A stretch of DNA of 64,000 bases from HGM04593 sp964470845 (GCA_964470845.1 CAYYEL010000001.1:1-64000), one strand, 5' to 3'; counted from the first letter of the stretch, positions 17,631 to 26,055 are shown. A program made the numbers and translations. The notes: generated from the sequence alone by a model not told the origin.

Positions 17631-19235
17631 TTAGAGCTGAGGACCTGCTGCTACAAGAGCCTTACCTGCTTCGTTGCCTGTGTATTTAGCAAAGTTCTTG
17701 ATGAAGCGGCCTGCAAGGTCTTTAGCTTTAACCTCCCACTCAGAAGCCTCGGCGTATGTATCGCGAGGATCGAGGATAGCGGGGTCAACGCCGGGAAGCT
17801 CTGTGGGCACTACAAAGTCGAAATAGGGGATTGTCTTTGTGGGTGCGTTGTCAATTGAGCCATCGAGGATAGCGTCAATGATACCGCGTGTGTCCTTAAT
17901 AGAGATACGCTTTCCTGTACCGTTCCAACCTGTGTTTACAAGATAAGCCTTGGCACCGTTAGCCTCCATCTTCTTAACGAGCTCCTCGCCGTACTTTGTG
18001 GGGTGCAAGCTAAGGAATGCTGCGCCGAAGCAAGCCGAGAATGTAGGTGTGGGCTCTGTGATACCACGCTCTGTACCTGCCAACTTAGCGGTGAAGCCGC
18101 TGAGGAAGTAGTACTGTGTCTGCTCGGGTGAGAGGATAGATACGGGAGGAAGCACACCAAATGCGTCGGCCGAGAGGAAGATTACCTTCTTAGCGGCAGG
18201 AGCCTTAGAAACGGGCTTAACGATGTTGTTGATGTGGTTGATGGGGTAAGATACTCGAGTGTTCTCGGTTACGCTCTTATCAGCGAAGTTAATCTTGCCG
18301 TTAGCATCAACTGTTACGTTCTCCAAAAGTGCATCGCGACGGATTGCGTTGTAAATATCGGGCTCGCTCTCTTTGTCAAGGTTGATAACCTTTGCATAGC
18401 AACCACCCTCGAAGTTGAATACGCCGTCGTCGTCCCAGCCGTGCTCGTCGTCTCCGATAAGCATACGCTTGGGGTCGGTAGAAAGAGTTGTTTTACCTGT
18501 ACCCGAAAGACCGAAGAAGATAGCAGTCTCGCCCTTCTCGTTGGTGTTGGCCGAGCAGTGCATTGATGCAATGCCTTGGAGGGGAAGATAGTAATTCATC
18601 ATAGAGAACATACCTTTCTTCATCTCACCACCGTACCATGTGTTCAGGATAACCTGCTCGCGTGATGTGAGGTTGAATACAACTGCTGTCTCTGAGTTAA
18701 GACCAAGCTCGGCATAGTTGGGAACAGTAGCCTTAGAAGCGTTGTAAACGATAAAGTCGGGCTCGCCGAATGTTGCCAACTCCTCCTCTGTGGGACGGAT
18801 GAACATATTCTTTACAAAGTGAGCCTGCCAAGCAACCTCCATAATGAAACGAACTTTCAGACGTGTAGCTGCGTTAGCGCCGCAGAATGCGTCAACAACG
18901 AAAAGTCTCTTGTTCGAGAGCTCTTTTGTTGCAATATTTTTAAGAACATTCCAAGTCTCGGTTGTAACGGGCTTGTTGTCGTTCTTGTACTCCTCAGATG
19001 TCCACCATACTGTGTTCTCAGATGTTGCATCCTTAACGATGAATTTGTCTTTGGGCGAGCGGCCGGTGTAAACACCTGTCATTACATTAACTGCTCCGAG
19101 CTCAGTCTCCTGACCAACCTCAAAACCCTCGAGACCCGGCTTTGTCTCCTCAGCAAAAAGTTGCTCGTAAGAGGGATTATAAATAACCTCTGTAACGCCG
19201 GTAATACCATACTTGGTAAGATCTATTGTTGCCAT
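17631..19235 (-). CDS. pckA: Phosphoenolpyruvate carboxykinase (ATP)
   Basis: A 534-residue enzyme interconverting oxaloacetate and PEP with ATP/ADP. In Bacteroidales it usually runs in the carboxylating direction to feed fumarate reduction and succinate formation. The P-loop GLSGTGKTTLSTDP (around residue 240) is the kinase-1a motif of the ATP form. GDDEHGWDDDGVFNFEGGCYAK provides the metal-binding acidic cluster, and RVSYPINHINNIV and the NTGWNGTGKRISIKDTR segment are also present. The length agrees with the family (about 530-540). Codon use is strongly biased to frequent codons, as in highly expressed genes. A promoter at 19345-19376 and a terminator at 17565-17598 define a single-gene unit with a leader of about 100 nt. 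Confidence 0.98.
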   Translation of the reverse strand: MATIDLTKYGITGVTEVIYNPSYEQLFAEETKPGLEGFEVGQETELGAVNVMTGVYTGRSPKDKFIVKDATSENTVWWTSEEYKNDNKPVTTETWNVLKNIATKELSNKRLFVVDAFCGANAATRLKVRFIMEVAWQAHFVKNMFIRPTEEELATFGEPDFIVYNASKATVPNYAELGLNSETAVVFNLTSREQVILNTWYGGEMKKGMFSMMNYYLPLQGIASMHCSANTNEKGETAIFFGLSGTGKTTLSTDPKRMLIGDDEHGWDDDGVFNFEGGCYAKVINLDKESEPDIYNAIRRDALLENVTVDANGKINFADKSVTENTRVSYPINHINNIVKPVSKAPAAKKVIFLSADAFGVLPPVSILSPEQTQYYFLSGFTAKLAGTERGITEPTPTFSACFGAAFLSLHPTKYGEELVKKMEANGAKAYLVNTGWNGTGKRISIKDTRGIIDAILDGSIDNAPTKTIPYFDFVVPTELPGVDPAILDPRDTYAEASEWEVKAKDLAGRFIKNFAKYTGNEAGKALVAAGPQL

Positions 19236-19344
19236 AATTAAAAAATAAATTATTGGTTAATAAATTCTGTTTAATAGTCGCGTGGAATATTCTTTGGTGG
19301 CTTTAAATGTGTGTGTTTTTAAAGTTGCCGAAGTTTTCCAAATG

Positions 19345-19376
19345 CAAAGATATATCTTTTTACTTAAACTCTCAAA
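19345..19376 (-). promoter_or_regulatory. pckA promoter
   Basis: Minus strand TTTG (19373-19376), 20 nt spacer, TATCTTTG (19345-19352): a full match to the Bacteroidetes -33/-7 consensus. The start of transcription is expected near 19338, about 100 nt before the pckA ATG. Confidence 0.72.
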
Positions 19377-19554
19377 ATAATTAAAGAAATTTTTCTTTAA
19401 TTAGTGTGAAAAGCATCGGGTAAATTGCTTTTGTGTTATTCGATTTTGACGGTAATGTATTGTGTAACAGTGTTTAAGGTGGTTAATTTCATTGCCGCCG
19501 TTATTTTGTCTTTTGTTAAAAAAAGCCTGAAATAATGTGAATTTATGTGTGGTT

Positions 19555-19587
19555 TTTGTACTTTTATGGCCGAGTTCTGTATCTTTG
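19555..19587 (+). promoter_or_regulatory. upp promoter
   Basis: TTTG (19555-19558), 21 nt spacer, TATCTTTG (19580-19587), a full consensus match. A second TATCTTTG at 19665-19672 lies closer to the upp start but has no TTG box at the right distance. The upstream one is therefore preferred, giving a leader of about 100 nt. Confidence 0.62.
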
Positions 19588-19692
19588 CGGTAAACTCGAA
19601 GATATTCTGCACTCGCTTTGAAAAATATTAAAGTAAACTTTATATATTCTCGCTCGTTTGTTGCTATCTTTGTAAAAAATAACTTTAATGAG

Positions 19693-20343
19693 ATGAAAAT
19701 TGTTGATTTATCGAAACAGAATACTGTTCTTAATAAATTTGTATCGGAACTGCGCGATGTAAATGTGCAGGGCGATAGTATGCGTTTCCGTCGCAATGTT
19801 GAACGTATAGGCGAGATTATGGCATATGAGATTAGTCGCGAGCTTGATTTCTGCGAGACGTCGGTCGAGACGCCGTTGGGTCTTTCGGTGCAGAGCGTTC
19901 CATCGGATAGTGTGGTGCTTGCTACAATATTGCGTGCCGGACTGCCTTTGCATACGGGATTTCATAATATTTTTGATGATGCCGAGAATGCTTTTGTGTC
20001 GGCTTATAGACGTTATACCGATGAGACGCATTTCGACGTGCAGATTGAATATCTTGCTTCGCCGCGTCTCGATGGTAAAGCTTTGATACTTGTCGATACA
20101 ATGCTTGCAACGGGCAGCAGTGCTTATCTTGGCTATCGTGCTTTGTTGACCAAGGGTGCCCCCTCAAAGGTTATTCTTGCGGCGGTAATTGCAAGCGAGT
20201 GTGCGGTGAATTATGTCAAGGAGCATTTTCCCGAGGATGCGATTCTTTATTGTGCTGCGGTTGATCCTCGATTAAATGAGCATTGTTATATTGTGCCGGG
20301 GTTGGGCGATGCCGGCGACCTCTGTTTCGGGCAGAAGGATTGA
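19693..20343 (+). CDS. upp: Uracil phosphoribosyltransferase
   Basis: A 216-residue pyrimidine-salvage enzyme making UMP from uracil and PRPP. The PRPP-binding motif appears as ALILVDTMLATGSSAY (about residues 125-140), the uracil-binding C-terminal part as YIVPGLGDAGDLCFG, and ATILRAGLPLHTG matches the family flap region. The frame is open to a TTG at 19618, but that 25-codon extension is Phe/Asn-rich and carries the -7-like TATCTTTG. ATG 19693 (MKIVDLSKQNTVLNKF) is therefore the start. It converges on the thioredoxin-like lipoprotein gene and shares a long hairpin with it. Confidence 0.95.
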   Translation: MKIVDLSKQNTVLNKFVSELRDVNVQGDSMRFRRNVERIGEIMAYEISRELDFCETSVETPLGLSVQSVPSDSVVLATILRAGLPLHTGFHNIFDDAENAFVSAYRRYTDETHFDVQIEYLASPRLDGKALILVDTMLATGSSAYLGYRALLTKGAPSKVILAAVIASECAVNYVKEHFPEDAILYCAAVDPRLNEHCYIVPGLGDAGDLCFGQKD

Positions 20344-20431
20344 ACTATGGCGGTGTATTAAATTAGGGCGCAGCCGATTGTACACGCCTTTCGCCTTAAA
20401 TCTCAATGTCTTGTATTTTGTCAATTCTTAT

Positions 20432-20484
20432 AACCTAAATAAGCAGTGCCAAGAAATCTGTTTTTGGCACTGCTTATTTAGGTT
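20432..20484. terminator. Bidirectional hairpin between upp and the thioredoxin-like gene
   Basis: A perfect 21-bp inverted repeat: 20432-20452 pairs with 20464-20484 (core AAGCAGTGCC / GGCACTGCTT) around an 11-nt loop. It lies between convergent genes, so it likely ends transcription from both sides. The A+T-rich outer part of the stem provides U-rich 3' ends in each direction. Confidence 0.8.
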
Positions 20485-20504
20485 TGTGATTATCTCTGTG
20501 TCTG

Positions 20505-21587
20505 TTATTTCTTAAGCTCCTCGGCTACGAATTTCTTCATCGCCTCGCCTCTAAGGTTGCGTTTTATGATTGTCCCGTCGGGACCGAACAGTATAATCTG
20601 GGGGATTCCTTGAATGCCGTAGAGGGTGGTTGCATCGGTGTTGTCCGAGGCGTACAGTTGAGGATAGTTGATGCCCTCGTTTTTAAGTGCCTCCTTGAAC
20701 GCTGCTTCTTGATCCCATACGTTTATTCCAAGAACGGTGAATTTCTTGCCACCGAATTTCTTTTGAAGCTCTTTGAGGTTGGGAATCTCGCCGCGGCAGG
20801 GTACGCACCAGCTTGCCCAGAAGTCGGCAAGCACATATTGGCCTTTGCCTACGTAGTCGGACAACTTGGCTGCTGTACCGTCAATGTTCTTGCCGTTGAA
20901 GTCGGTGAACATTGCGCCCTCTTTTGTTGCCTCAAGGCTCTTGAGTGTGGCGCGTTGCTCGGCAACAGCCTTGAACTTCTCGGCATATTTTACGGTTGCA
21001 ACAACCGAATCGAGTTTCTCTATGCTATTGTACTCGTTGATGGTCATTGCAAATATCAGCGCACCAAGAATATTGTCCTTGTTCTCCTCTATGGCAGCAG
21101 GGTACAGGGCCATCATCTCTTCGTCGATAACAGAGAGTGTAGCGCGGATGCTGTCGATGCTCGCACCGGCCTTTTGCATTGCCTCGTATGTCTGACGCAA
21201 TTGGTCTCTCTTATCGGTAATGCTCTTCATAAATGCACTGCTTTTGTCGTTGAGACCTCCATTGTCGCTGGGCTCTTTGCCTGCGGCAATATTTACAACA
21301 ACGCCGTTGTCGATAATTACAATGTTGCCCGAGCGACCCATATAAACTCGCATAATGCAGGGCTCGGCGAGGGGCTCTTGCGAGGTGAATGTGTAGCTGT
21401 TGTTGGTAATTACTGTCGAGTCAATAGCTTGTTCATCGGCGTTAATGTCTTTAAGAAGGTAGATGGTCTTGCCATTGAGTGTCGAGTCGGCTACTGTTCC
21501 GTTGATTGTGTAACCAACGGGTGGGGGTGTTGTACACGATGCAATCGCAATGCAAGCAATTGCTGCAAGTGAGAGGTGCTTTTTCAT
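20505..21587 (-). CDS. Thioredoxin-fold lipoprotein (DUF4369-TlpA-like)
   Basis: A 360-residue lipoprotein: signal and lipobox MKKHLSLAAIACIAIASC with lipid cysteine at residue 18. The N-terminal half (about 25-130, YTINGTVADSTLNGKTIYLL) resembles the DUF4369 beta domain common in Bacteroidetes thiol oxidoreductases. A helical linker follows. The C-terminal 140 residues are an AhpC/TSA-TlpA thioredoxin fold with the redox motif WASWCVPCRGE and cis-proline region GIQGIPQIILF. It probably reduces or exchanges disulfides of envelope proteins. It is monocistronic, with a possible -7 box (minus strand TATATTCG, 21628-21635) upstream. Confidence 0.92.
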   Translation of the reverse strand: MKKHLSLAAIACIAIASCTTPPPVGYTINGTVADSTLNGKTIYLLKDINADEQAIDSTVITNNSYTFTSQEPLAEPCIMRVYMGRSGNIVIIDNGVVVNIAAGKEPSDNGGLNDKSSAFMKSITDKRDQLRQTYEAMQKAGASIDSIRATLSVIDEEMMALYPAAIEENKDNILGALIFAMTINEYNSIEKLDSVVATVKYAEKFKAVAEQRATLKSLEATKEGAMFTDFNGKNIDGTAAKLSDYVGKGQYVLADFWASWCVPCRGEIPNLKELQKKFGGKKFTVLGINVWDQEAAFKEALKNEGINYPQLYASDNTDATTLYGIQGIPQIILFGPDGTIIKRNLRGEAMKKFVAEELKK

Positions 21588-21690
21588 CTGTATAAATATT
21601 TAAGGTTAATAAAATCAAATTTGTGTGCGAATATAAGCTAAATAAACTTATTTGGTTGACTTTTTTAACGTAATTTAAATAATAGTGTTG

Positions 21691-22515
21691 CTATTTGTCT
21701 ATATTGATGGTGATTTTCCCGATATTTCGTCCATATTTGCCGGCCTGTTGTACGACGACCTCTTTTCCGCATTTGTTTGTATAGCGCAGAGGTTTGTCGA
21801 AGAGGTCGTGCGAGTGTCCGCCGAGGATTATGTCTATTCCGCTTGTTTCGGTTGCCAATTGAATGTCGCTGTATGTGCCGGGGATGTTCCATCCAAGGTG
21901 TGAGAGGCAGATGATAATGTCGCAACCTTTGTGGCGCAATTCGTCGGCGTATTGTTGGGCTGCCTCGATGGGCGAACGGAATTTTACTCCTTTGTAATTC
22001 TCTCTTAATACAAGCCCCTCAAGCTTGGGCGAGAGGCCGATGATGCCTGTTTTTATGCCGTCTCGTTCTATTATGGCGTAGGGTCTTATAAGCTCCTTGC
22101 AGGGGGTTGCGCTAAAGTCGAGATTGGCGCTTAGGAGAGGGAATTTTGCTATTCTTGCCAGATGTGCAAGATTGTCGATGCCAAAATCGAATTCGTGGTT
22201 GCCTATGGCGCTTGCGTCGTAGGCGAGGCGGTTCATTGCTTCGACCTCGAATGCTCCTTTGAATATATTATAATAGAGCGAGCCTTGCGAAAAGTCGCCG
22301 CAGTCGAGCAGTAGTGTTCTTTCTTCTCCAGCCTTTTCGCGCTCAGAGGCAATGAGGGCTGCGCGATTTTCGAGGCCTCCGCTTCCGTCCTTTTCGGGCT
22401 CAATGTGGCTGTGAGTGTCGTTTGTGTGCAGGATGGTTATTGTCTGTCTTTCTCTGTTGCAGCTGCAACAAAGGATGATTGCGGCAACGATTATTGATGA
22501 TAATATTCTTTTCAT
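21691..22515 (-). CDS. Metallophosphatase-domain lipoprotein (N-terminal half of a 5'-nucleotidase)
   Basis: A 274-residue lipoprotein (lipobox around C17-C19 in IILCCSC) with only the calcineurin-like catalytic domain of UshA-type 5'-nucleotidases. Metal-ligand motifs are in order: ILHTNDTHSH (D/H), LLDCGDFSQGS, AIGNHEFDFG, CLSHLG and GGHSHD. The substrate-binding C-terminal domain is not in this protein but is coded by the gene just upstream (22524-23327), 8 nt away. Together they would make a complete UshA-like enzyme hydrolysing nucleotides in the periplasm or at the surface. The length is that of the catalytic domain alone. Confidence 0.9.
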   Translation of the reverse strand: MKRILSSIIVAAIILCCSCNRERQTITILHTNDTHSHIEPEKDGSGGLENRAALIASEREKAGEERTLLLDCGDFSQGSLYYNIFKGAFEVEAMNRLAYDASAIGNHEFDFGIDNLAHLARIAKFPLLSANLDFSATPCKELIRPYAIIERDGIKTGIIGLSPKLEGLVLRENYKGVKFRSPIEAAQQYADELRHKGCDIIICLSHLGWNIPGTYSDIQLATETSGIDIILGGHSHDLFDKPLRYTNKCGKEVVVQQAGKYGRNIGKITINIDK

Positions 22516-22523
22516 AGAATGTG

Positions 22524-23327
22524 CTATTCGGTTTTTTTGTTTGTCGGTACTATCTTTATTCTATGGTCTATTTGGGCACTTACGCTCTTGCCTTCTTTTT
22601 CGAGTGAACTTATGTGGTTTATCATAAGCTCGCGCAGTGTGGCGCTGTACTCTTTTCGGTTGTAGCCCTCGGCGAGCGTGCCAAGACCGTCGTTGCCCTG
22701 AGCAAGATAGTCGCTGGTGGCTATGCGGTACTCTCTTTTTTGTTGTTCGTCGGGGTCGGTGGGAAGATGGCTGTTGCCTACTTTTACCGACAGACATTTT
22801 GACGATTCTCCCTCGTCGGTAATCTCAATGTGGGCACCGCTTCTGGGTTTGCCACCCTCTCGGGCAATCTCGTTGAACAGACTGAGGAGTTGACGCCCGT
22901 TGAGCGTCAGTGTAACAAGGGTGTTTTCAAATGGGAATACATTGTATATGTCGCCAAAGGTTATTGCGCCTTCTGCAATCTCGCTGCGCAGGCCGCCTTT
23001 GTTGGTTATTGCAATGTCGATGCTTTCGTTTGTGTATTTGCAAGCCTCGGCGAGCAGAGCGTCGGCCGCAAAATTCATCAATGGACTTTCGGGCGATTTT
23101 ACCTCCAATGTCATTGATGCGTGCCCGATAATGGGGGCTTTTATGCTGTCAACCGCTCTTCGGCCTTCTTCTATAAATGTTGCAATATTGCTTGTTGTGC
23201 TCTCTTGTGTAGCTTGTGTAACAGCTATTGTACATCCATCTATATTGCTTATTTGTTGTCGGCTGCAGCTTGTCGCCAGCAGCAATGTCGTAGCGATAAA
23301 TGCGATAGGTGATTTCTTATTTGTCAT
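22524..23327 (-). CDS. 5'-nucleotidase C-terminal-domain lipoprotein
   Basis: A 267-residue lipoprotein whose start at ATG 23327 gives MTNKKSPIAFIATTLLLATSC with lipid cysteine at residue 21; the frame is open ten codons further up. The mature part matches the C-terminal substrate-binding domain of UshA-type nucleotidases: SPLMNFAADALL, IAITNKGGLRSEIAEGAITFGDIYNVFPFEN, LTLNGRQLLSLFNE and YRIATSDYLAQGNDGL. There is no catalytic metallophosphatase domain. The domain order is reversed relative to the fused enzyme, with the binding half coded first. It shares an operon with the metallophosphatase lipoprotein. A TAAATTTG -7-like box is at 23355-23362 (minus). Confidence 0.9.
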   Translation of the reverse strand: MTNKKSPIAFIATTLLLATSCSRQQISNIDGCTIAVTQATQESTTSNIATFIEEGRRAVDSIKAPIIGHASMTLEVKSPESPLMNFAADALLAEACKYTNESIDIAITNKGGLRSEIAEGAITFGDIYNVFPFENTLVTLTLNGRQLLSLFNEIAREGGKPRSGAHIEITDEGESSKCLSVKVGNSHLPTDPDEQQKREYRIATSDYLAQGNDGLGTLAEGYNRKEYSATLRELMINHISSLEKEGKSVSAQIDHRIKIVPTNKKTE

Positions 23328-23453
23328 AATTAAAATACTCTCTTCTTTGGGCTTCAAATTTATACTTTTATTGTCTATAATAGGTTGGATGTGGTGTGTA
23401 AAATTTGCTGTTTATCACAAAAAAATGTGCGATTATGAAAATATCGGTCTCTT

Positions 23454-23487
23454 TTTGTCTCGATTAAGAAAAAAATATTTATCTTTG
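23454..23487 (+). promoter_or_regulatory. rplS promoter
   Basis: TTTG (23454-23457), 22 nt, then TATCTTTG (23480-23487). The -7 box is a perfect consensus match and the spacing is one base long. The leader to rplS is about 80 nt and contains a small CTTCC/GGAAG pairing. Confidence 0.6.
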
Positions 23488-23572
23488 CAGCCGCTTCCGG
23501 CGTAATCGCTGTCAAGGAAGAGTAACTTGATATGTTGCGTGGGAAAAACAACAATTAAAAAAAATCGTAAAA

Positions 23573-23923
23573 ATGGATTTAATTAAAGTTGCTAAAGAAG
23601 CATTTGCTACTGACGTAAAGCGTGAGATGGAGTTTCACCCCGGTGATACTATTACAGTAGCTTACAAAATTATCGAGGGTACAAAAGAGCGTATTCAGAT
23701 GTATCGCGGTGTTGTTATCAAGATTGCCGGCCACGGTAACGAGAAGCGTTTCACCGTACGTAAAATGTCGGGTACAGTAGGTGTTGAGCGTATCTTCCCC
23801 TTGAACTCACCCTCTATCGACAGCATCACTGTTAACAAATTCGGTCGTGTTCGTCGTGCTAAGCTCTATTATCTTCGTGCCCTCACAGGTAAGAAGGCTC
23901 GTATCAAAGAGATTAAGGGCTAA
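23573..23923 (+). CDS. rplS: 50S ribosomal protein L19
   Basis: A 116-residue ribosomal protein at the 30S-50S interface. Family hallmarks: FHPGDTITVAYKIIEGTKERIQ, YRGVVIKIAGHGNEKRFTVRKMSGTVGVERIFPLNSP and KFGRVRRAKLYYLRALTGKKARIKE. Length is standard (115-120). It is monocistronic here, with its own promoter and a strong terminator immediately after. The usual trmD/rimM neighbours of Proteobacteria are absent, as is normal in Bacteroidetes. Confidence 0.98.
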   Translation: MDLIKVAKEAFATDVKREMEFHPGDTITVAYKIIEGTKERIQMYRGVVIKIAGHGNEKRFTVRKMSGTVGVERIFPLNSPSIDSITVNKFGRVRRAKLYYLRALTGKKARIKEIKG

Positions 23924-23940
23924 GCTTCATTGTAAAGAGA

Positions 23941-23985
23941 CAAATAATAACGGCGCTTTTCAACGAAAAGCGCCGTTATTATTTG
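23941..23985. terminator. rplS terminator, shared with the DUF2007 gene
   Basis: A perfect 20-bp stem: 23941-23960 pairs with 23966-23985 (core CGGCGCTTTT / AAAAGCGCCG), with the 5-nt loop CAACG. It starts 17 nt after the rplS stop and is symmetric enough to serve the convergent gene at 24031 too. Confidence 0.85.
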
Positions 23986-24030
23986 TTAAAAGCCGGGTTT
24001 TATCGGATAGTGTTACAATGGAGTCTCTTT

Positions 24031-24282
24031 TTAATTAAAAGGGTTGCATTCTAAGCGATTGTTTTTTATCAGTGATATGGCTGTTTGCTCGTCGCAAGCG
24101 TTGACAATTACCCACACTTCGCCTCCTAATGTGGCGTAGGGCGATGTTACGGCCGATAGTGTGTCATTCTCTATCATACACTTAATGTGGTTCGACTGAA
24201 GAAGACCTTGCACAATCTCGGCTTGCCACAGACTGCCATTAAATACTCGTACCAAATGATTTTGTGGAACCTTACCTTTCAT
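24031..24282 (-). CDS. DUF2007 family small protein
   Basis: An 83-residue soluble protein. It shows the DUF2007 pattern: LVRVFNGSLWQAEIVQGLLQSNHIKCMIENDTL followed by GGEVWVIVNACDEQTAISLIK. This is a ferredoxin-like beta-alpha-beta unit described as a putative signal-transducing domain. Function is unknown. It is transcribed towards rplS, with which it shares the hairpin at 23941-23985. No operon partner. Confidence 0.85.
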   Translation of the reverse strand: MKGKVPQNHLVRVFNGSLWQAEIVQGLLQSNHIKCMIENDTLSAVTSPYATLGGEVWVIVNACDEQTAISLIKNNRLECNPFN

Positions 24283-24409
24283 ATATACCTCCTTTTTTTA
24301 TGGTTAAACAAATTGTGAGGGCGGTTAGTTGCCTGTGTATATGCGAATGTAAGCATTCTTTCCGAGATTGCACTGTTTGTAGAAATAACACACTGTTAAA
24401 TAAAGTTAA

Positions 24410-24444
24410 ATTGATATATGCTTCGTACATTATCTATATTTTTG
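24410..24444 (+). promoter_or_regulatory. Possible frr-rsgA promoter
   Basis: ATTG (24410-24413) and TATTTTTG (24437-24444, a TAnnTTTG match) are 23 nt apart, a little more than the usual 19-21. The leader to frr would be about 95 nt. The 264-nt region between 24283 and 24546 contains no gene. Confidence 0.4.
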
Positions 24445-24546
24445 CTGTAAGATACAGAAGCGAGGCTTTGTATCTCTTAAAGTAAAAGTAGTGCCGCTTT
24501 TTTGTGTGGCCGATGCTGTTTAATTGTATTAAAATACTGAAATATT

Positions 24547-25107
24547 ATGTTAGACGTTAAAGTTTGTCTCGGCGAGGCCGAAGAGATGATGGAGCTTGCT
24601 ATTTTGCACCTCGAAGAGGAGTATTCACATATACGTGCAGGAAAGGCCAATCCTCACCTGCTCGATTGTGTACGTGTAAATTCATACGGTTCCGAGGTTC
24701 CTATTAACAATGTGGCCACAATTACCACTCCCGACCTTAGAACAATCTCAATCAAGCCTTGGGATAAAAGTATGTTCAGTGCTATTGAGAAGGCAATCAT
24801 CGATTCGCCTGTAGGTATTATGCCTGCAAATAACGGCGAGGTTATTATCGTGGCTATTCCACCTCTCACCGGTGAACGCCGCCAGCAGCTTGTTAAGCAG
24901 TGTGCACGCGAGCTTGAGACAGCTAAAATAAGTATTCGCAATGCGCGTCGCGACTCAATCGACATTCTTAAAAAGTCGGTTAAGGATGGTACGCCCGAGG
25001 ATGTAGCAAAAGATGGCGAGGAGAAACTGCAAAAGGTTCACGATAAATACATTAAGAAGGCCGAAGAACTCTTTGCCGATAAGGAAAAAGAGATTATGAC
25101 CGTATAA
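24547..25107 (+). CDS. frr: Ribosome recycling factor
   Basis: A 186-residue factor that, with EF-G, splits post-termination ribosomes. The three-helix bundle and insert domain are recognisable: LEEEYSHIRAGKANPHLLDCVRVNSYGSEVPINNVATIT near the N-terminus, IKPWDKSMFSAIEKAI, MPANNGEVIIVAIPPLTGERRQQLVKQ and the C-terminal VHDKYIKKAEELFADKEKEIM. Standard length (185). It is immediately followed by rsgA with zero spacing, a pairing that links two ribosome-acting factors. Confidence 0.98.
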   Translation: MLDVKVCLGEAEEMMELAILHLEEEYSHIRAGKANPHLLDCVRVNSYGSEVPINNVATITTPDLRTISIKPWDKSMFSAIEKAIIDSPVGIMPANNGEVIIVAIPPLTGERRQQLVKQCARELETAKISIRNARRDSIDILKKSVKDGTPEDVAKDGEEKLQKVHDKYIKKAEELFADKEKEIMTV

Positions 25108-26055
25108 TTGCAGGGCAACGTGCAGGGAACCGTTATAAAGAGTGCCGGCAGCGTGTATGAGGTGCGTTGTACCGATGGCACAAACATCGAGTGCAGGGTA
25201 AAGGGTAATTTCCGACTAAAGGGAATAAAGAGTACTAATCCTGTGGCTGTGGGCGACTATGTAAATGTGAGCCTGCGCGAGGATGGTACGGCCTATATTG
25301 TCGATATAATGCCGCGCAAGAATTATATTGTGCGCAAGGCGTCGAACCTCTCGAAACAGTCGCACATTCTGGCTGCCAATCTCGACCTGTGCTTTCTTGT
25401 GGTAACAATAAACCACCCGGCAACTGCGACAACTTTTATCGACCGCTTTCTTGCCTCGGCCGAGGCCTATCGTGTGCCCGTTGTGTTGCTTTTCAACAAG
25501 ATAGACCTTTATACAGCCGCCGAGGAGCGTGCCGAGCTCGATTATCTTGTAGCACTGTACGAGAGTATAGGGTACGCTTGTCTCAAGGTGTCGGCGGTAG
25601 ATGGTACTGGAGTGGAGGAGTTGCGCTCAATGATGCGTGGAAAAGTGTCGCTTCTTGCAGGAAATTCGGGTGTTGGAAAATCGAGCCTCGTGAATGCAAT
25701 CTCGCCGTCGGTGGCGGCAAAAGTGGGCGAAATTTCACGCACGCACGATACGGGTATGCACACCACCACATATACTCAGATGTTCGAACTTATGCCCGAT
25801 AGCTATCTTGTAGATACACCGGGAGTTAAGGGCTTTGGCTCTTATAATATGGAGGTCGAGGAGATTGCACACTATTTTGTGGAATTCTTTGAGCTGTCGT
25901 CCAATTGTAAATATGGCAATTGCACTCACACACACGAACCGGGCTGCGCTGTGCTTGAGGCGTTAGAGGGAGGACGGATTGCACCGTCGCGCTATCAATC
26001 GTATCTTAGTATGCTTGAGGATAAGGATGAGGGAAAATATCGGGCGGCCGAGTGA
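25108..26055 (+). CDS. rsgA: Ribosome small-subunit-dependent GTPase A
   Basis: A 315-residue circularly permuted GTPase that helps mature the 30S subunit. An N-terminal OB fold (GTVIKSAGSVYEVRCTDGT) precedes the permuted G motifs, in the order G4 LLFNKIDLY, G1 LLAGNSGVGKSSLVNAI, G3 DTPGVKGFG. A C-terminal zinc-binding C-x4-C-x-H-x5-C motif (NCKYGNCTHTHEPGC) follows. The start is taken as TTG 25108, directly after the frr stop, because the first residues already align with the OB fold; GTG 25120 is the alternative. No ATG is available in this region, so translation probably depends on coupling to frr. Confidence 0.95.
   Translation: MQGNVQGTVIKSAGSVYEVRCTDGTNIECRVKGNFRLKGIKSTNPVAVGDYVNVSLREDGTAYIVDIMPRKNYIVRKASNLSKQSHILAANLDLCFLVVTINHPATATTFIDRFLASAEAYRVPVVLLFNKIDLYTAAEERAELDYLVALYESIGYACLKVSAVDGTGVEELRSMMRGKVSLLAGNSGVGKSSLVNAISPSVAAKVGEISRTHDTGMHTTTYTQMFELMPDSYLVDTPGVKGFGSYNMEVEEIAHYFVEFFELSSNCKYGNCTHTHEPGCAVLEALEGGRIAPSRYQSYLSMLEDKDEGKYRAAE

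Larger units (their letters stand above)
19236..19692. other. Divergent intergenic region, pckA / upp
   Basis: 457 nt of A+T-rich DNA between two divergent genes. It contains a strong pckA promoter (19345-19376) and an upp promoter (19555-19587), plus a second TATCTTTG at 19665-19672. Both genes would have leaders of roughly 100 nt. The central 19380-19550 stretch holds no convincing gene or named RNA. The frame 19401-19796 on the minus strand runs into upp and looks non-coding. Confidence 0.5.

Noticed and set aside
20610..21572. 320-codon open frame on the plus strand
   Set aside because: Antisense to the thioredoxin-like lipoprotein, whose lipobox and WCVPC motif are clear; Cys-rich shadow.
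23488..23572. Ribosomal-protein L19 leader autoregulatory RNA
   Set aside because: Only a 5-bp pairing is visible in about 80 nt; not enough to claim a structured leader.
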